Source: Maribacter litopenaei
Lineage (GTDB): Bacteria > Bacteroidota > Bacteroidia > Flavobacteriales > Flavobacteriaceae
Direction of reading: 5' to 3'
Length of the DNA: 64,000 nt
Assembly: GCF_025244665.1 (NCBI RefSeq)
Contig: NZ_CP104205.1
Coordinates: 3,800,533-3,864,532, forward strand
In this document: positions 18,077-29,245 of the stretch, one piece after another
Numbering within the stretch: position 1 is the stretch's first letter
How the letters are laid out: each line of letters begins with the position of its first letter
The notes under the pieces: model-generated
What the model was told of the DNA's origin: nothing
Database searches by the model: none
Seen by the model: only the letters and a program-made list of their open reading frames with translations
Program-made: the position numbers and the translations under genes

Positions 18077-20448
18077 ATGATAAGACACATTTTAATCACC
18101 ATTTTTTGTTTTTTTAGCTTTTACTCAATTCCGGCACAAGAAAATAACCTTTCGGATTTAAAAATAGGGGATATCATGAAAGGCGATGACTTTATCGGAC
18201 ATCGGCCTTCCAATGTTTTTTGGGCTGTAGACCAATCCGCAATTTATTTTAATTGGAATCCGGAGATGGCATTCAGCGATTCACTTTACGGCTATAACCT
18301 AGGCAAAAAGAATATAGAGAAAATTGATTTTTTGGAAGCGGAAAAGCTCCCTTCCACAAGAAAAGTAGACCATCCAAGCCTTAATAAATCTGTATATGCA
18401 AAGAATGGGGATATTTTTATTTTGGATAATACAACAGGTAAAACCTTGGCCATAACCAATACCAAGGAGCGGGAATCCAATCCTCATTTTACGGACAATG
18501 ATAAAAAGGTGGCCTTCATTAATGGATCAAATGTTTTTACTTGGGATATGGAGACCGGAGTATTGGAGCAGAGAACCGATTTTGTGGACAAATTGGAGGA
18601 AGAACCCAAAAGGAGCACAAAGGACGAGTGGTTATATCAAGATCAATTGGAGCTGTTTGGAGTACTTCGGGAAAGAAAGGAAAAAAGGGAGTTGGGAGAG
18701 ACCATCAATAAAACACTGGAGGTCTTCGAGCCGTTACCAATAGCTACAGGTAGTAAAAGGGTGGTCAACCAAATGATCTCTCCGAATGGTCGTTTTGTGA
18801 CCTACGTATTAATGGATAGCAAAAAAAATAAAAACACCATGGTTCCCCATTTTGTAACAGAATCCGGGTATACTGAGGAACAGACGACACGTACAAAAGT
18901 GGGGGACGAATTGCCCAAATATGAAATGTTCGTGTACGATACCCAAAAAAGAACCAAATACCCGGTTGTGTTGGATAGCCTAGAAGGCTTGAACGAAGTT
19001 CCGTAATTCATGAACGACTATCCGGACAAAAGCTATGAAATTGAAAACCCTATAGGTAGGATAAGCAATCCCACATGGCACCCAGGATGGAGGCAAGGCC
19101 ATATTGGACATCCAAGCCAATAATTATAAGAACCGATGGCTAGTTCTTTTGGATGCGGAAACAGGAACAATTGAACTGTTGGATCGCCAGCATGACGAAG
19201 CCTGGATAGCGGGCCCAGGAATTACCGGTTGGTTTGATGGAGGTGATTTGGGTTGGATGCCCGACGGAAAAAACATATGGTATAAATCTGAAAAAACAGG
19301 CTATTCCCATCTGTATACCATGGATATGAACGGTAAAAACAAAAAGGCCCTTACCTCGGGAGATTTTGAAATTTATGATCCCTTTATCTCCAAGGATAAA
19401 AAACGATGGTACTTCACGGCCAATATAAATCATCCAGGAGACCGTCAATTTTATTCCATGCCATTGAAAGGCGGAAAAATACAGCAATTGACACAATGGG
19501 AGGGAAGGAATGATGTATCACTTTCGCCGGATGAGAAGCAAATGGCCATCCTCTATTCCTATTCCAATAGGCCAACGGAGCTGTATCTTCAGGGCAATCC
19601 AATTTTTGGTAAAAACTCAGAACCTGTGGAAATAACCAAATCCAATACTACTGAGTTTGAAGCCTATGATTGGAAGGATCCAGTAAATTATTACGTTTTC
19701 CGCTTCCGATGGGGCAGAGGTACATGCCAGGCTATATACTCCCACTTCAGAGGTAAAAAATAATGCCGCTGTCATTTTTGTTCACGGCGCGGGCTATCTA
19801 CAAAACGCACATAAATGGTGGAGTTCCTATTACAGGGAATATATGTTCCACAATCTTTTAGTGGATAATGGATATGTAGTATTGGACATAGACTATAGAG
19901 GAAGTGCCGGTTATGGTAGGGATTGGCGAACTGGTATTTATCGCCATATGGGAGGTAAGGACTTGTCTGATCAAGTAGATGGAGCCAACTTCTTAGTAGA
20001 AAATTATGGGGTAGACTCGGATAAAATAGGTATTTATGGGGGGTCTTATGGTGGCTTTATTACGTTAATGGGCATGTTCAACGCACCGGATACTTTTAGC
20101 GCTGGAGCTGCCATACGGTCGGTTGGGGATTGGGCAGCTTATAACCACCCCTATACCGCCCATATTTTAAACACTCCGGTGGAGGATAGTTTAGCCTATA
20201 AACGGAGCTCACCCATTTATTTTGCGGAAGGATTGAAAGGTAAATTACTGATTCTACATGGCATGGTGGACGATAATGTACATTTTCAAGATATGGTGCG
20301 ACTATCACAGCGATTGATTGAACTGGGCAAGGAAAATTGGGAAATGGCGGTATATCCTGTTGAGCGGCACGGATTTGTAGAACCAAGTAGCTGGACTGAT
20401 GAGTATAAGCGAATTTTTAAATTGTTCCAAGAAACTTTGACGGAATAG
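18077..20448 (+). CDS. Secreted S9 family peptidase (dipeptidyl peptidase IV type), broken
   Basis: The enzyme cleaves X-Pro dipeptides or short peptides outside the cytoplasm. It has a signal peptide ([20 protein letters not shown]). An N-terminal beta-propeller (about residues 30-530) is followed by an alpha/beta hydrolase domain with the nucleophile in GGSYGG, the acid in GMVDDNVHF and the catalytic His in VERHGF. GAA has become TAA at 19004-19006 (EVP-stop-FMNDYP). Single extra bases are found near 19087 (THE WHP to GGKAILDI junction) and 19706 (YYVF to [11 protein letters not shown]). Repair gives 789 residues. A GNAT gene starts 2 bases after its stop. Confidence 0.88.
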
Positions 20449-20450
20449 AA

Positions 20451-20978
20451 ATGCCAAATTTCGCGAAACTTGAATTTGTACCATGTCAATCGACAGACGT
20501 GGAGGTATTAATGTCGGTTTCAAGGACTACTTTTTCAGATGCATTTCAAGATCAAAACAATCCGGACGACTTTGCATCATATTTAGAGAAAGCCTTTTCC
20601 AAAGAACAATTAACATTGGAATTGGAAAATCCACAAACACAATTTTATTTCGTGTATTTGGAAGGGAAGCTGGTGGCCTATTTCAAGCTCAACTGCGGCG
20701 ATGCCCAAACTGATGTAAAGCAGGAGGATTGTACCGAGCTAGAGCGTATTTATGTATTAAAAGCCTTCCAAGGAAGACAATTGGGCAATCAAATAGTGCA
20801 ATGGATAAAGGATAAGGTCGAGAGTGATAAAAAATCATTTATGTGGTTGGGTGTATGGGAGAAAAACCCTCGGGCTATTGCATTTTATGAGCGACACGGC
20901 TTTTATAAATTTGGAAGCCATCCCTACTACATTGGGAATGACAAACAAACCGATTGGTTAATGAGATACGATTTTTAA
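20451..20978 (+). CDS. GNAT family N-acetyltransferase
   Basis: This 175-residue protein transfers acetyl from acetyl-CoA to an amine; the substrate is unknown. Motif A is LERIYVLKAFQGRQLGNQIV at about residues 96-115, including the acetyl-CoA loop Q-G-R-Q-L-G. Motif B contains WLGVWEKNPRAIAFYERHGF, typical of the family. It starts 2 bases after the S9 peptidase stop, so the two are probably co-transcribed. It is intact and cytoplasmic. Confidence 0.85.
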   Translation: MPNFAKLEFVPCQSTDVEVLMSVSRTTFSDAFQDQNNPDDFASYLEKAFSKEQLTLELENPQTQFYFVYLEGKLVAYFKLNCGDAQTDVKQEDCTELERIYVLKAFQGRQLGNQIVQWIKDKVESDKKSFMWLGVWEKNPRAIAFYERHGFYKFGSHPYYIGNDKQTDWLMRYDF

Positions 20979-20997
20979 AACAGTTAAATTCATACCT

Positions 20998-22148
20998 ATG
21001 AATAGATACATGTCCATTTTGGCCAGCTTATTATTTTCCTATGTTTTACATGCACAGGAATATTACTTTCCGGAACGGAATGCTATTTGGAAACAAAAGA
21101 GCCCAAGAGAGTATAGCATCGATCAGGGTAAGCTACAAGCAGCTATTGATTTTGCAGAAGCAAATGAATATTCCGGTTCCGAGACCTTAGAATTGCCATT
21201 TTAAAGGGATTTGAAAGGGAGCCTTTTCACGAAATTTTAGGGCCAACAAAGAAGAGGGGCGATCCTGCAGGAATGATTCTTAAAAATGGCTATGTAATTG
21301 CACAGTGGGGCGACATAAAGCGAGTAGATATGACTTTTAGTGTCACTAAAAGTTTTTTGAGCACCACAGCAGGTTTGGCTTTGGACAAAGGGCTGATTTC
21401 GTCCACCCAAGATAAGGCAGGTGATTATATTTGGGATGGGACCTTTGGTGGGGAACATAATTCTAAAATTACTTGGAAACACCTGCTACAGCAGAATTCA
21501 GCATGGTCTCGCGAATTATGGGGAGGAAAGGACTGGGCAGACCGCCCGCCGCGGGAAGGCGATATTGATGACTGGAAATTTGAAAAACCAAGTGAGCCTG
21601 GCACGTTTATGGAATATAATGACGTACGGGCGAATGTACTCGCCTACGCCTTAACCCATGTATGGCGAAAGCCGCTTCCACAGGTACTCAAGGAAAACGT
21701 AATGGATCCCATTGGAGCCAGTACAACTTGGAGATGGCACGGATACGACCATGCCTGGATCGAGATCGATGGAATTAATATGAAGTCCGTAACTGGAGGT
21801 GGACACTCAGGAGCAGGAATGTTTATTAGCACTGAAGATATGGCACGTTTTGGGCTGTTGTTTCTCAATAATGGAAAATGGCAAGAAAAGCAATTGATTA
21901 GTGGGAAATGGATCAAAGAGGCTATAACGCCCTCAATTCCAAATATTAATTATGGGTACATGTGGTGGCTTAATAAAAAAGGGGATAGACATTGGGAAGG
22001 GTTGTCCGAAAACATATACTATGCGGCAGGTTTTGGAGGAAATTTTATCGTTATTCATAAAGAAAACGACATGGTTGTAGTCACTCGGTGGTTAGAACCC
22101 AATAAAATAGGGGAATTTATGTCCAAATTAAAAGGCGCACTGGATTAA
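20998..22148 (+). CDS. Secreted beta-lactamase-related serine hydrolase, frameshifted
   Basis: This protein belongs to the class C beta-lactamase/esterase (CubicO) group and acts outside the cytoplasm (signal MNRYMSILASLLFSYVLHAQ). The SxxK catalytic motif is SVTK in TFSVTKSFLSTTAGLALDKG, and the Tyr motif is YND in GTFMEYNDVRAN. A Gly-rich segment (TGGGHSGAGMFISTEDMARF) is typical. One base is missing near 21178, joining EYSGS to RDLRIAILKGFEREPFHEIL. Repair gives 383 residues. It is close behind the GNAT gene. The stop overlaps the convergent aminotransferase stop by two bases. Whether it is an esterase, peptidase or lactamase cannot be told. Confidence 0.85.
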
Positions 22149-23300
22149 AGAGAGCATAAAATATCAATAGCTTTTTCTAAAGATTCTTTCTTTTTTGCAA
22201 AGCAAAATCTGAGTACTTTGTCATCCCTGTCGCCTACATTGAACGAGGATATGGGGATACTTGCCAATTTGTGCATTCACTATGAGCCTTTTGGCAAATT
22301 TGGCATCAGATTCGTTCGTTATGGATGTATAGTCCAAAAGTTGGAAATACGTTCCTTGGGAAGGCGTAAACTGAAATTTGCTCCCTCTTAGACCTTTTAG
22401 GAAGAAATCCCGCTTCTTTTGATAAAAATCATTGAGACCAAGATAGTGTTCGGGATTTCTTAGATATGTTGCCAATGCTCTTTGCACGGGATGGTCAACA
22501 CAGAATACAGCGAATTGATGCACCTTTCTAAACTCCTCCATGAGATTTGCTGGCGCTGCACAATAGCCCATCTTCCAACCTGTGACATGAAAGGTTTTAC
22601 CAAAAGAGGCACATACGAAACTCCGTTCGGCCAAACCTGGAAATTTGGATACACTTTGGTGTTGAAGACCGTCAAAAACAATATGTTCGTACACTTCATC
22701 ACTTAGCACCAAAATATTAGTGTCTTTGAGGATTTCCTGTAACCGCAGCATGTCGCTTTCTAAAAGTATTTTTCCACTAGGATTATGAGGTGTATTGATA
22801 ATCACCATTTTTGTTTTTTGGGTGATTTTGGTTTTCAATGCGTCCCAGTCAATATTGTAATCTGGGGCATCCATTTGAAGAAAAATAGGAATACCACCAT
22901 TAAGTTCGATGGCGGGCTCATAGCAGTCATAGGCGGGTTTTATCACAATTACCTCGTCACCTGGATGAATAAACGCCGTGATAGCGGTATAAATAGCCTG
23001 GGTGGCACCAACCGTTATGGTAATTTCATTATCCGGATGGTATTGCTGTCCATGAAGGGATTCTATTTTTTCCGAAATAAGTTCCCTCAGACCGAAATAG
23101 CCCTGCATGGGCGCATATTGGTTAAACCCTTTCTTCATGGCATCATCGACCAACGAAATAAGGTGTGGATCAGCTTCAAAATTTGGAAACCCTTGAGATA
23201 GATCCAAAGCATCATGTTCACGTGCCAAATTACCTACCGTAGTGAAGATGGTGGTTTTTACGTTCGGAAGCTTGGATTGAAATGTATTCATTGAATTCAT
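22145..23300 (-). CDS. PLP-dependent aminotransferase (class I/II; methionine or kynurenine type), frameshifted
   Basis: This cytoplasmic enzyme transfers amino groups, and its sequence resembles methionine aminotransferase (YbdL) and kynurenine aminotransferases. Key features are LSQGFPNFEADPHLI near the N-terminus, PHNPSGKIL for substrate binding, and the PLP lysine in CASFGKTFHVTGWKMGYC. The raw frame ends at 22221. One extra base near 22270 separates KRLIVN from KLASIPISSFNVGDRDDKVL, and the gene then ends in a TAA at 22145-22147 (384 residues). The frame opens further upstream, but the ATG at 23300 or 23291 fits the family and lies past the terminator. Confidence 0.88.
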
Positions 23301-23318
23301 CGGTATAAAAATAGAAAT

Positions 23319-23345
23319 AAAAAAAGCCCGAGTAGCGACTCGGGC
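23319..23345 (-). terminator. Terminator of the DJ-1/PfpI gene
   Basis: GCCCGAGT (23326-23333) pairs perfectly with ACTCGGGC (23338-23345) around an AGCG loop. The A run at 23319-23325 is a T tract on the minus strand. It separates the PfpI gene from the aminotransferase. Confidence 0.8.
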
Positions 23346-23370
23346 CTTCATAAACAACTAAACTAAAAAA

Positions 23371-23917
23371 TTAAGCATGTTGCTCTTGGTGTTTACCTTC
23401 CTTGATTTCCTCGACTAATTTCGAGTTAAAGGCAGGCAAATCTTGTGGATTTCTGCTGGTTACAAAACCTTCATCCACGACAACTTCCTTATCTACCCAT
23501 TTAGCTCCTGCATTGATTAAATCATCTTTAATGGAACTGAATGAGGTCAAGGTTCGTCCTTTCACTACATCGGCACTAATCAATAACTGTGGTGCGTGAC
23601 ATATGGCAGCTACGGGTTTCTTTGCGCTGAAAAAATCTCTAACAAAAATTAGGGCATCCTCGTTTCTTCTCAACATATCAGGATTTATGACTCCACCTGG
23701 TAATACCAAAGCATTATAGTCATCAGATTTGGCTTCATTTAAGGTTCTATCTACTTTGTAACTGTTGGACCAGTTTCCATCAGACCAACCTTTTATCTCT
23801 CCATTTTCTCGGACTTACTATGTCCACTTTGAAACCTTCTTTTTCCATAGCTTCTTTTGGAGACTTTAATTCACTTTCTTCAAATCCATGTGTTGCTAAA
23901 ATTGCAATCCTCTTCAT
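23371..23917 (-). CDS. DJ-1/PfpI family protein, frameshifted
   Basis: This family includes proteases, glyoxalases and stress-related chaperones with a cysteine nucleophile. Here it is Cys in AAICHAPQLLISAD, the usual elbow. The N-terminus is MKRIAILATHGFEESELKSP, then GGVINPDMLRRNEDALIFVR. One extra base in the T-run at 23804-23807 (A-run on the coding strand) separates VDIVSPR from NGEIKGWSDGNW. Repair gives 181 residues, normal for PfpI. It ends at its own terminator. The exact reaction is unknown. Confidence 0.88.
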
Positions 23918-24041
23918 TATATTTTTTTTTAGGTTAATAACTTAATTCATCTTTAATATAATAAAAAGAGGACGTAATTGCCGTTAATGCCTTATTAAAT
24001 AAGGACTCAAGAAGGTTAAAGGTCTCTTAAACCCACTGGTA

Positions 24042-24521
24042 TTATGACCGTAACTCTGTTTGGGATAAATGTTGAAGAACAAGGGATAGACATCGGTCGA
24101 GTTCTTTTTTCACTTCACTTTCCCAAAATCTAAAAATGGTATAACCCAGTCGTTCCAATTCTTGGTTTACCTCCTGATCACGTTGTATGTTTCGTTCGAT
24201 TTTAGCAATCCAAAATTCACGATTAGTTTTAATCTTTGGTTTGCGTTCTTCCCAATTATAGCCGTGCCAGTATTCACCGTCAATGAATATCACGGTTTTG
24301 TACTTTTTTAAGGCGATGTCGGGTTTACCAATCAATTTTTTATAGTCTACTCTATATCTATATCCCGCTGCATATAAGGCCTTTCTAAACGCCAATTCTC
24401 GCTTGGTATTCTTTCCACGAATCTTGCTCATGATTTTGGAACGTTGTGGCGTGGTGTAGAATCCGGATTCTTCGTTAAATCGAGGGACTTTAATACGCTC
24501 TTCGGAATATTCTTTCGACAT
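24042..24521 (-). CDS. vsr: Very-short-patch-repair-type endonuclease (Vsr family)
   Basis: Vsr nicks T:G mismatches produced by deamination of 5-methylcytosine. The 159-residue chain has the family start TTPQRSKIMSKIRGKNTKRE, the catalytic region with Asp in GKPDIAL, and VIFIDGEYWHGYNW. In classic Vsr the last segment is HGCFWHGH followed by Cys, forming a zinc site; here the cysteines are absent (E and N/W instead), so the structural zinc site is altered. The C-terminal part (IERNIQRDQEVNQELERLGY, FWESEV) is normal. No Dcm-type methyltransferase lies in the window. It is downstream of the sdh terminator, so it has separate transcription. Confidence 0.8.
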   Translation of the reverse strand: MSKEYSEERIKVPRFNEESGFYTTPQRSKIMSKIRGKNTKRELAFRKALYAAGYRYRVDYKKLIGKPDIALKKYKTVIFIDGEYWHGYNWEERKPKIKTNREFWIAKIERNIQRDQEVNQELERLGYTIFRFWESEVKKELDRCLSLVLQHLSQTELRS

Positions 24522-24532
24522 TCCTTAAAAAT

Positions 24533-24564
24533 AAAAAATCCCGTTCCGAAAGGAGCGGGATTTT
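24533..24564 (-). terminator. Terminator of the sdhCAB operon
   Basis: ATCCCGTTCC (24538-24547) pairs with GGAGCGGGAT (24552-24561), with one G-T pair, around a GAAA tetraloop. The flanking A run becomes a T tract on the minus strand, 24 bases after the sdhB stop. Confidence 0.85.
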
Positions 24565-24587
24565 AAGAAACTTTATGAGGTATTTGT

Positions 24588-25334
24588 TTAATCCTTGATA
24601 TTGGCAGAAAGGTATTCCCTATTCATCCGGGCAATGTTTTCTAAGGATATTCCTTTTGGACATTCTATTTCACAAGCCCCTGTATTGGTGCAATTACCAA
24701 AACCTTCTAAATCCATTTGAGCGACCATATTCTTTACACGATCCACCGCTTCAATACGGCCTTGAGGTAATAAGGCATATTGAGAAACTTTGGCACCCAC
24801 GAATAACATGGCAGAAGCATTTTTACAACTTGCTACACAGGCTCCACATCCAATACATGTTGCGGCATCCATAGCTTCGTCAGCGGCATATTTGGAAATA
24901 GGAATAGCATTGGCATCTTGGGTATTTCCGTAAGTATTCACGGAGATATACCCCCCGGCATGCTGTATACGATCAAATGAACTACGATCCACTACTAAAT
25001 CCTTAATGACAGGAAAAGCCTTGGCCCTAAATGGTTCAATAGTTATGGTATCGCCATCCTTGAACATTCGCATATGTAATTGACAAGTGGTAATACCTCT
25101 ATCAGGACCATGTGCTTCACCGTTTATGAACATGGAACAAGAGCCGCAGATACCTTCCCTACAATCATGGTCGAAAGCCACAGGCTCTTTTCCCTCGCTG
25201 ATCAATTGCTCGTTTAGCACATCCATCATTTCAAGGAAAGACATGTGTTCAGAAATATCAGAAACCTTGTAATCGACCATGGATCCTTTATCCTTTGGTC
25301 CTTTTTGTCTCCAAATTTTTAAAGTCAGATTCAT
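24588..25334 (-). CDS. sdhB: Succinate dehydrogenase iron-sulfur subunit
   Basis: SdhB carries electrons from the flavin of SdhA to the membrane cytochrome. All three cluster motifs are present in 248 residues. The [2Fe-2S] site is [15 protein letters not shown] with TTCQL, the [4Fe-4S] site is [12 protein letters not shown], and the third cluster site is [15 protein letters not shown]. It is the last gene of sdhCAB and is intact. The extended form is that of the Bacteroidota/Bacillus type B quinone reductase. Confidence 0.95.
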   Translation of the reverse strand: MNLTLKIWRQKGPKDKGSMVDYKVSDISEHMSFLEMMDVLNEQLISEGKEPVAFDHDCREGICGSCSMFINGEAHGPDRGITTCQLHMRMFKDGDTITIEPFRAKAFPVIKDLVVDRSSFDRIQHAGGYISVNTYGNTQDANAIPISKYAADEAMDAATCIGCGACVASCKNASAMLFVGAKVSQYALLPQGRIEAVDRVKNMVAQMDLEGFGNCTNTGACEIECPKGISLENIARMNREYLSANIKD

Positions 25335-25369
25335 ATTTTTTAGTTTTTATAAGAACTTCAGTAAAATTC

Positions 25370-27385
25370 TTATTTGTAACTTCTTTGTTTTAATTCTATT
25401 TCGTTGAACTCAAGTTGTTCCTTATGTAGGACGGCATCTGAAGGTTCTCCTTTAAACTCCCATGCGGATACAAAAGCAAACTCGGCATCATTACGTTTGG
25501 CCTCTCCTTTTTGCTCCCCGTCCTCTTCCACGGACTCTTCCCTAAAGTGACCTCCACACGATTCTTCGCGAACCAAGGCATCCTTTGCAAATAATTCGCC
25601 CAGTTCAAGGAAATCGGCAACCCTTCCGGCTTTTTCCAATTCACTGTTCAATTCATCGGCAGAACCGGGTACACTTACATTCTTGTAAAAATCTTCACGT
25701 AATGCCTTTATTTCTGCAGCAGCTTCCTTCAGTCCCTCCGCATTTCTAGACATACCACATTTGTTCCACATGATATTGCCTAGACGCTTGTGGTAGTAAT
25801 CAACGGAATGGCTACCCTTATTGTTGATGAAGAAATCGATACGGTCTTTAACCGATTTTTCTGCTTCTTCGAACTCAGGTGTGTCTGTTGGTATTTTACC
25901 CGTTCTAATCTCATGGGATAAATAGTCTCCTATAGTATAAGGTAGTACAAAATAACCATCCGCTAGCCCTTGCATAAGTGCTGAGGCCCCCAATCTGTTG
26001 GCACCGTGATCTGAGAAATTCGCTTCCCCGATGGCATAACATCCAGGAATGGTCGTCATTAAATTGTAATCTACCCAAATACCACCCATAGTATAATGTA
26101 CGGCCGGATATATCATCATTGGGGTTTCGTACGGATTCTCGTCCACGATTTTTTCGTACATCTGAAAAAGGTTCCCATATTTGGCTTCAACAATGCCCTT
26201 ACCTAATTCATAAATTTTGGCATCGGTCGGGTTTTGAATACCGTGAATCTTCGCTTGCTCCTTTCCATATCTTGTAATGGCCGAAGCAAAATCCAAATAC
26301 ACAGCTTCCCCGGTAGCGTTAACACCATATCCAGCATCACACCTCTCTTTAGCTGCTCTAGAAGCAACATCCCTTGGAACTAGGTTACCAAAAGCAGGGT
26401 ATCGACGCTCCAAGTAATAATCCCTTTCATCCTCGCTTAAATCCGTTGGTTTTTTATGTCCTTCCCGGATGGCCTTTACATCTTCAATATTTTTTGGAAC
26501 CCATATCCTACCATCGTTTCTTAGGGATTCTGACATCAACGTCAATTTTGATTGATAGTCCCCAGATCTAGGTATACAGGTTGGGTGAATTTGCGTATAA
26601 CAAGGATTGGCAAAAAATGCCCCTTTCTTATGTATTTTCCATGCTGCGGTTGCGTTGGATCCCATAGCATTGGTAGAAAGGAAATATACATTTCCATAAC
26701 CTCCGGAGGCTATGACCACGGCATGGGCGGAATGCCTTTCCAATTTTCCAGTTACCAAATCCCTTGCAATAATTCCACGGGCTTTACCGTCTACCTTTAC
26801 GATATCCAACATTTCATGTCGGTTGAAAGGCGTAATCTTTCCTCTTGCAATTTGCCTGTTCATGGCAGAGTAAGCACCCAACAATAGCTGCTGACCCGTT
26901 TGCCCCTTTGCATAAAAAGTCCTAGAGACCAATACGCCCCCAAAAGAACGGTTGTCCAACAAACCGCCATAATCACGGGCAAAAGGAACACCTTGGGCCA
27001 CACATTGATCTATAATGTTGGCAGACACCTCGGCTAGACGATAGACGTTGGCCTCGCGAGAACGGTAATCCCCCCTTTAACGGTATCATAAAACAACCTG
27101 TAAACAGAGTCACCGTCACCTTGATAATTCTTTGCGGCATTAATACCACCCTGTGCTGCAATTGAGTGTGCCCGGCGGGGAGAATCTTGGTAACAAAAGG
27201 TTTTTACATTGTACCCCAATTCGGCCAGGGTAGCCGCCGCTGAACCTCCTGCCAAACCGGTACCCACAACGATAACATCGATGTTTCTTTTGTTAGCAGG
27301 ATTCACTAGATTAATATAGTCCTTATAGTCTGATTCACTTCGTTTTCAACGGACCCTTAGGTACTTTTGAGTCTAATACAGACAT
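25370..27385 (-). CDS. sdhA: Succinate dehydrogenase flavoprotein subunit, two frameshifts
   Basis: SdhA oxidises succinate to fumarate through covalently bound FAD. The dinucleotide-binding motif [20 protein letters not shown] and the flavin-linking region [20 protein letters not shown] are near the N-terminus. The catalytic part contains [20 protein letters not shown] and [12 protein letters not shown]. One base is missing in the G run near 27072 (TVKGG then [20 protein letters not shown]). The first codons ([16 protein letters not shown]) are in another frame, with one extra base near 27335 before [17 protein letters not shown]. Repair gives 671 residues, normal for this enzyme type. Confidence 0.95.
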
Positions 27386-27397
27386 AAGTATTTGGTA

Positions 27398-28072
27398 TTA
27401 ATGATTAAAATGATGATAAAGAGCAATAATTATAAATCCTAAAGGCAATAGAATCGCATACGCCTTACCAAAAGTTTGTAGTTTATTTCTTCTCATGGAA
27501 CCAACGCCAGCAGATTGAAATGCGGAGCTAAAACCATGCATAAGGTGGAGTGATAAAAACACAAATGCTACAATATAGGCTCCAACCCTTAGTGGGCTCA
27601 CGAATTTATGCGTTAGTTCTTCGTAGTAACGGTATCCTCCATCCGGTAATAATCCGGACATATCTCCTTCTATATACTTTGTGTTAATTTCAGGAATCCA
27701 AAAATCGATAAAGTGTAATACTAAGAATGCCAAAATGGCCAAACCGGAATAAATCATATTTCTGCTCATCCAAGATGAGTTGGCCCCACCATTGTTTTTG
27801 GCATACTTTTTTACACGAGCTCCTCTGTTCTTGGCTTCTAGAATGAAACCCATAACGAAGTGATAAATAACGCCAAAAATTAAAACGGGTTGAAAAATAT
27901 ACTGGATAAGCCAAAAAGTGCCCATAAAATGGGAGGCCTCGTTAAAGGCATTCGCACTGAAAACCGATAAGATGTTAATGGCAAAATGCTGAAGTAGAAA
28001 AATCATTAAAAAAAAGGCAGAAAGCGCCATCGCATATTTTCTACCAATCGAAGATTTAAAAAATCCGCTCAT
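27398..28072 (-). CDS. sdhC: Succinate dehydrogenase cytochrome b subunit
   Basis: This 224-residue integral membrane protein anchors SdhAB and passes electrons to menaquinone. It shows five hydrophobic helices with the histidines expected for heme ligation (for example FLLQHFAINI, IYHFVMGFI, LVLHFIDFW, LSLHLMHGFSSAF, ALYHHFNH). The N-terminus FFKSSIGRKYAMALSAFFLM is typical of the di-heme type B enzyme. It is first in the operon, 12 bases before sdhA, and intact. A good promoter lies just upstream. Confidence 0.93.
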   Translation of the reverse strand: MSGFFKSSIGRKYAMALSAFFLMIFLLQHFAINILSVFSANAFNEASHFMGTFWLIQYIFQPVLIFGVIYHFVMGFILEAKNRGARVKKYAKNNGGANSSWMSRNMIYSGLAILAFLVLHFIDFWIPEINTKYIEGDMSGLLPDGGYRYYEELTHKFVSPLRVGAYIVAFVFLSLHLMHGFSSAFQSAGVGSMRRNKLQTFGKAYAILLPLGFIIIALYHHFNH

Positions 28073-28093
28073 TAGTTGCTAGTTTAATTTGGA

Positions 28094-28124
28094 CAAATTT
28101 AAAGCACAGGGCAGTTATTAACAA
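28094..28124 (-). promoter_or_regulatory. Predicted sdhCAB promoter
   Basis: On the minus strand TTG (28124-28122) is followed after 20 bases by TAAATTTG (28101-28094), a full match to TTG-N17-23-TANNTTTG. It implies a leader of about 15 bases before the sdhC ATG at 28072. Confidence 0.65.
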
Positions 28125-28313
28125 GTTTTCAAGAACCTAAGTAAGCTTATTTAGACCCATTTTAAGAATGCTTTGATTTCTGTTTAAAATGCTCTTATGA
28201 AAAAGTGGATTTGAGTGGTTTTCCTTAAACAAAAAAGAACAATTAAATTCCTCAAATTTTATGTCATTTTATTCCAAACATAAAAGAAGGATGGATAGTT
28301 TTTAAAATAAAAA

Positions 28314-28754
28314 TCAAATGTCTTGATTAATGCCTTTTTTAGTATGATTTTTTATTTGATCTAAGCTCCATGCAACGGCTGTTTCCAAGTCGGTAAATTG
28401 CCGAAGCGACTCTTTAAAGAACATTTTCTCCAAAACGATGCTTGCAAAACTACCTTGTGTAGAACCTACAACACTGTAATAGGATAATTGATGCCTATTC
28501 TTATAAAATTTTAACCATTCTGTAGGAACTACCGTATAACTGTGTATCCTATTTGAGATATAGGCGATGGGCGTTTCCTCGCCAAAGATTTCCTTAGCTG
28601 CATCTACCGCTTTTTTAGCCATACTCCAATCAAACACAACACCCTCCTTCATTTCGGAAATGACAAGACCATCAAAATAATAAAAGACTCCAAATTCAAA
28701 CTCCCTTACCTCACGTATCTTTTTAAAGTAAGGAATATCCTTTACAAGTTTCAT
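28314..28754 (-). CDS. Conserved hypothetical protein, 146 residues
   Basis: I do not recognise a named family. The protein has no signal peptide or TM segment and is probably cytoplasmic. The pattern resembles the short STAS/SpoIIAA-like proteins found in flavobacteria: YFKKIREVREFEFGVFYYFD, then a helix MAKKAVDAAKEIFGEETPIA, a strand YISNRIHSYTVVPTEWLKFY, and a final helix FTDLETAVAWSLDQI. It stands alone between sdhC and DUF2721, with AT-rich flanks. Sequence character is clearly coding and undamaged. Confidence 0.7.
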   Translation of the reverse strand: MKLVKDIPYFKKIREVREFEFGVFYYFDGLVISEMKEGVVFDWSMAKKAVDAAKEIFGEETPIAYISNRIHSYTVVPTEWLKFYKNRHQLSYYSVVGSTQGSFASIVLEKMFFKESLRQFTDLETAVAWSLDQIKNHTKKGINQDI

Positions 28755-28840
28755 ACGAAGAATTTTAAGGTCAAATGCCTGTAAATGTAAGGTTTATTTG
28801 CGAAATAGAAGGTCAGAAAGCTATCACAATATGAGCATAT

Positions 28841-29230
28841 TTAATTCTCCATATTCTTAAGTTGAATCTCCAATGCCTTGGTGGATAGTTGCACCTCAAT
28901 AAAGGAAAGAATCAAGGAAATCATGAATGCCGGAAGACTAATACCGAATACAAGATTGGCCCAAAAGGTAAGTTGTACATAAATAAGCGACATCGTGATA
29001 ACCGCCAACAAAAAGCTAAAAATGGCCGTAGCCTGCATATTTTTAATAATGGTCAACCGTTTTTGTAGTTTTTTTACTTGTAATCCAAGGGATTTGGAAC
29101 CGGTCTCCTCAAATTTTTGATGTAGTTGACGTATCAATGCGGCAATAGCCAAATAACGGGCGTTATAGGCCAACATCGTCAATGAAATGGCGGGGAATAG
29201 TAATGCTGGAATTCCTAAGGTTAGTTCCAT
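28841..29230 (-). CDS. DUF2721-type membrane protein
   Basis: This 129-residue protein starts with LGIPALLFPAISLTMLAYNA and RYLAIAALIRQLHQKF, the pattern of DUF2721 membrane proteins. Three hydrophobic segments are visible: residues 5-25, 68-87 and 92-112. Between them is a basic amphipathic region (LGLQVKKLQKRLTIIKNMQ). Function is unknown. It begins 16 bases after the VPS10-type gene stop and may be the last gene of that minus-strand unit. Confidence 0.7.
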   Translation of the reverse strand: MELTLGIPALLFPAISLTMLAYNARYLAIAALIRQLHQKFEETGSKSLGLQVKKLQKRLTIIKNMQATAIFSFLLAVITMSLIYVQLTFWANLVFGISLPAFMISLILSFIEVQLSTKALEIQLKNMEN

Positions 29231-29245
29231 TTTGGATAAAGATTG

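Noticed and set aside
24042..24521. Restriction-modification system around vsr
   Set aside because: No methylase or restriction gene is adjacent; the neighbours are metabolic.
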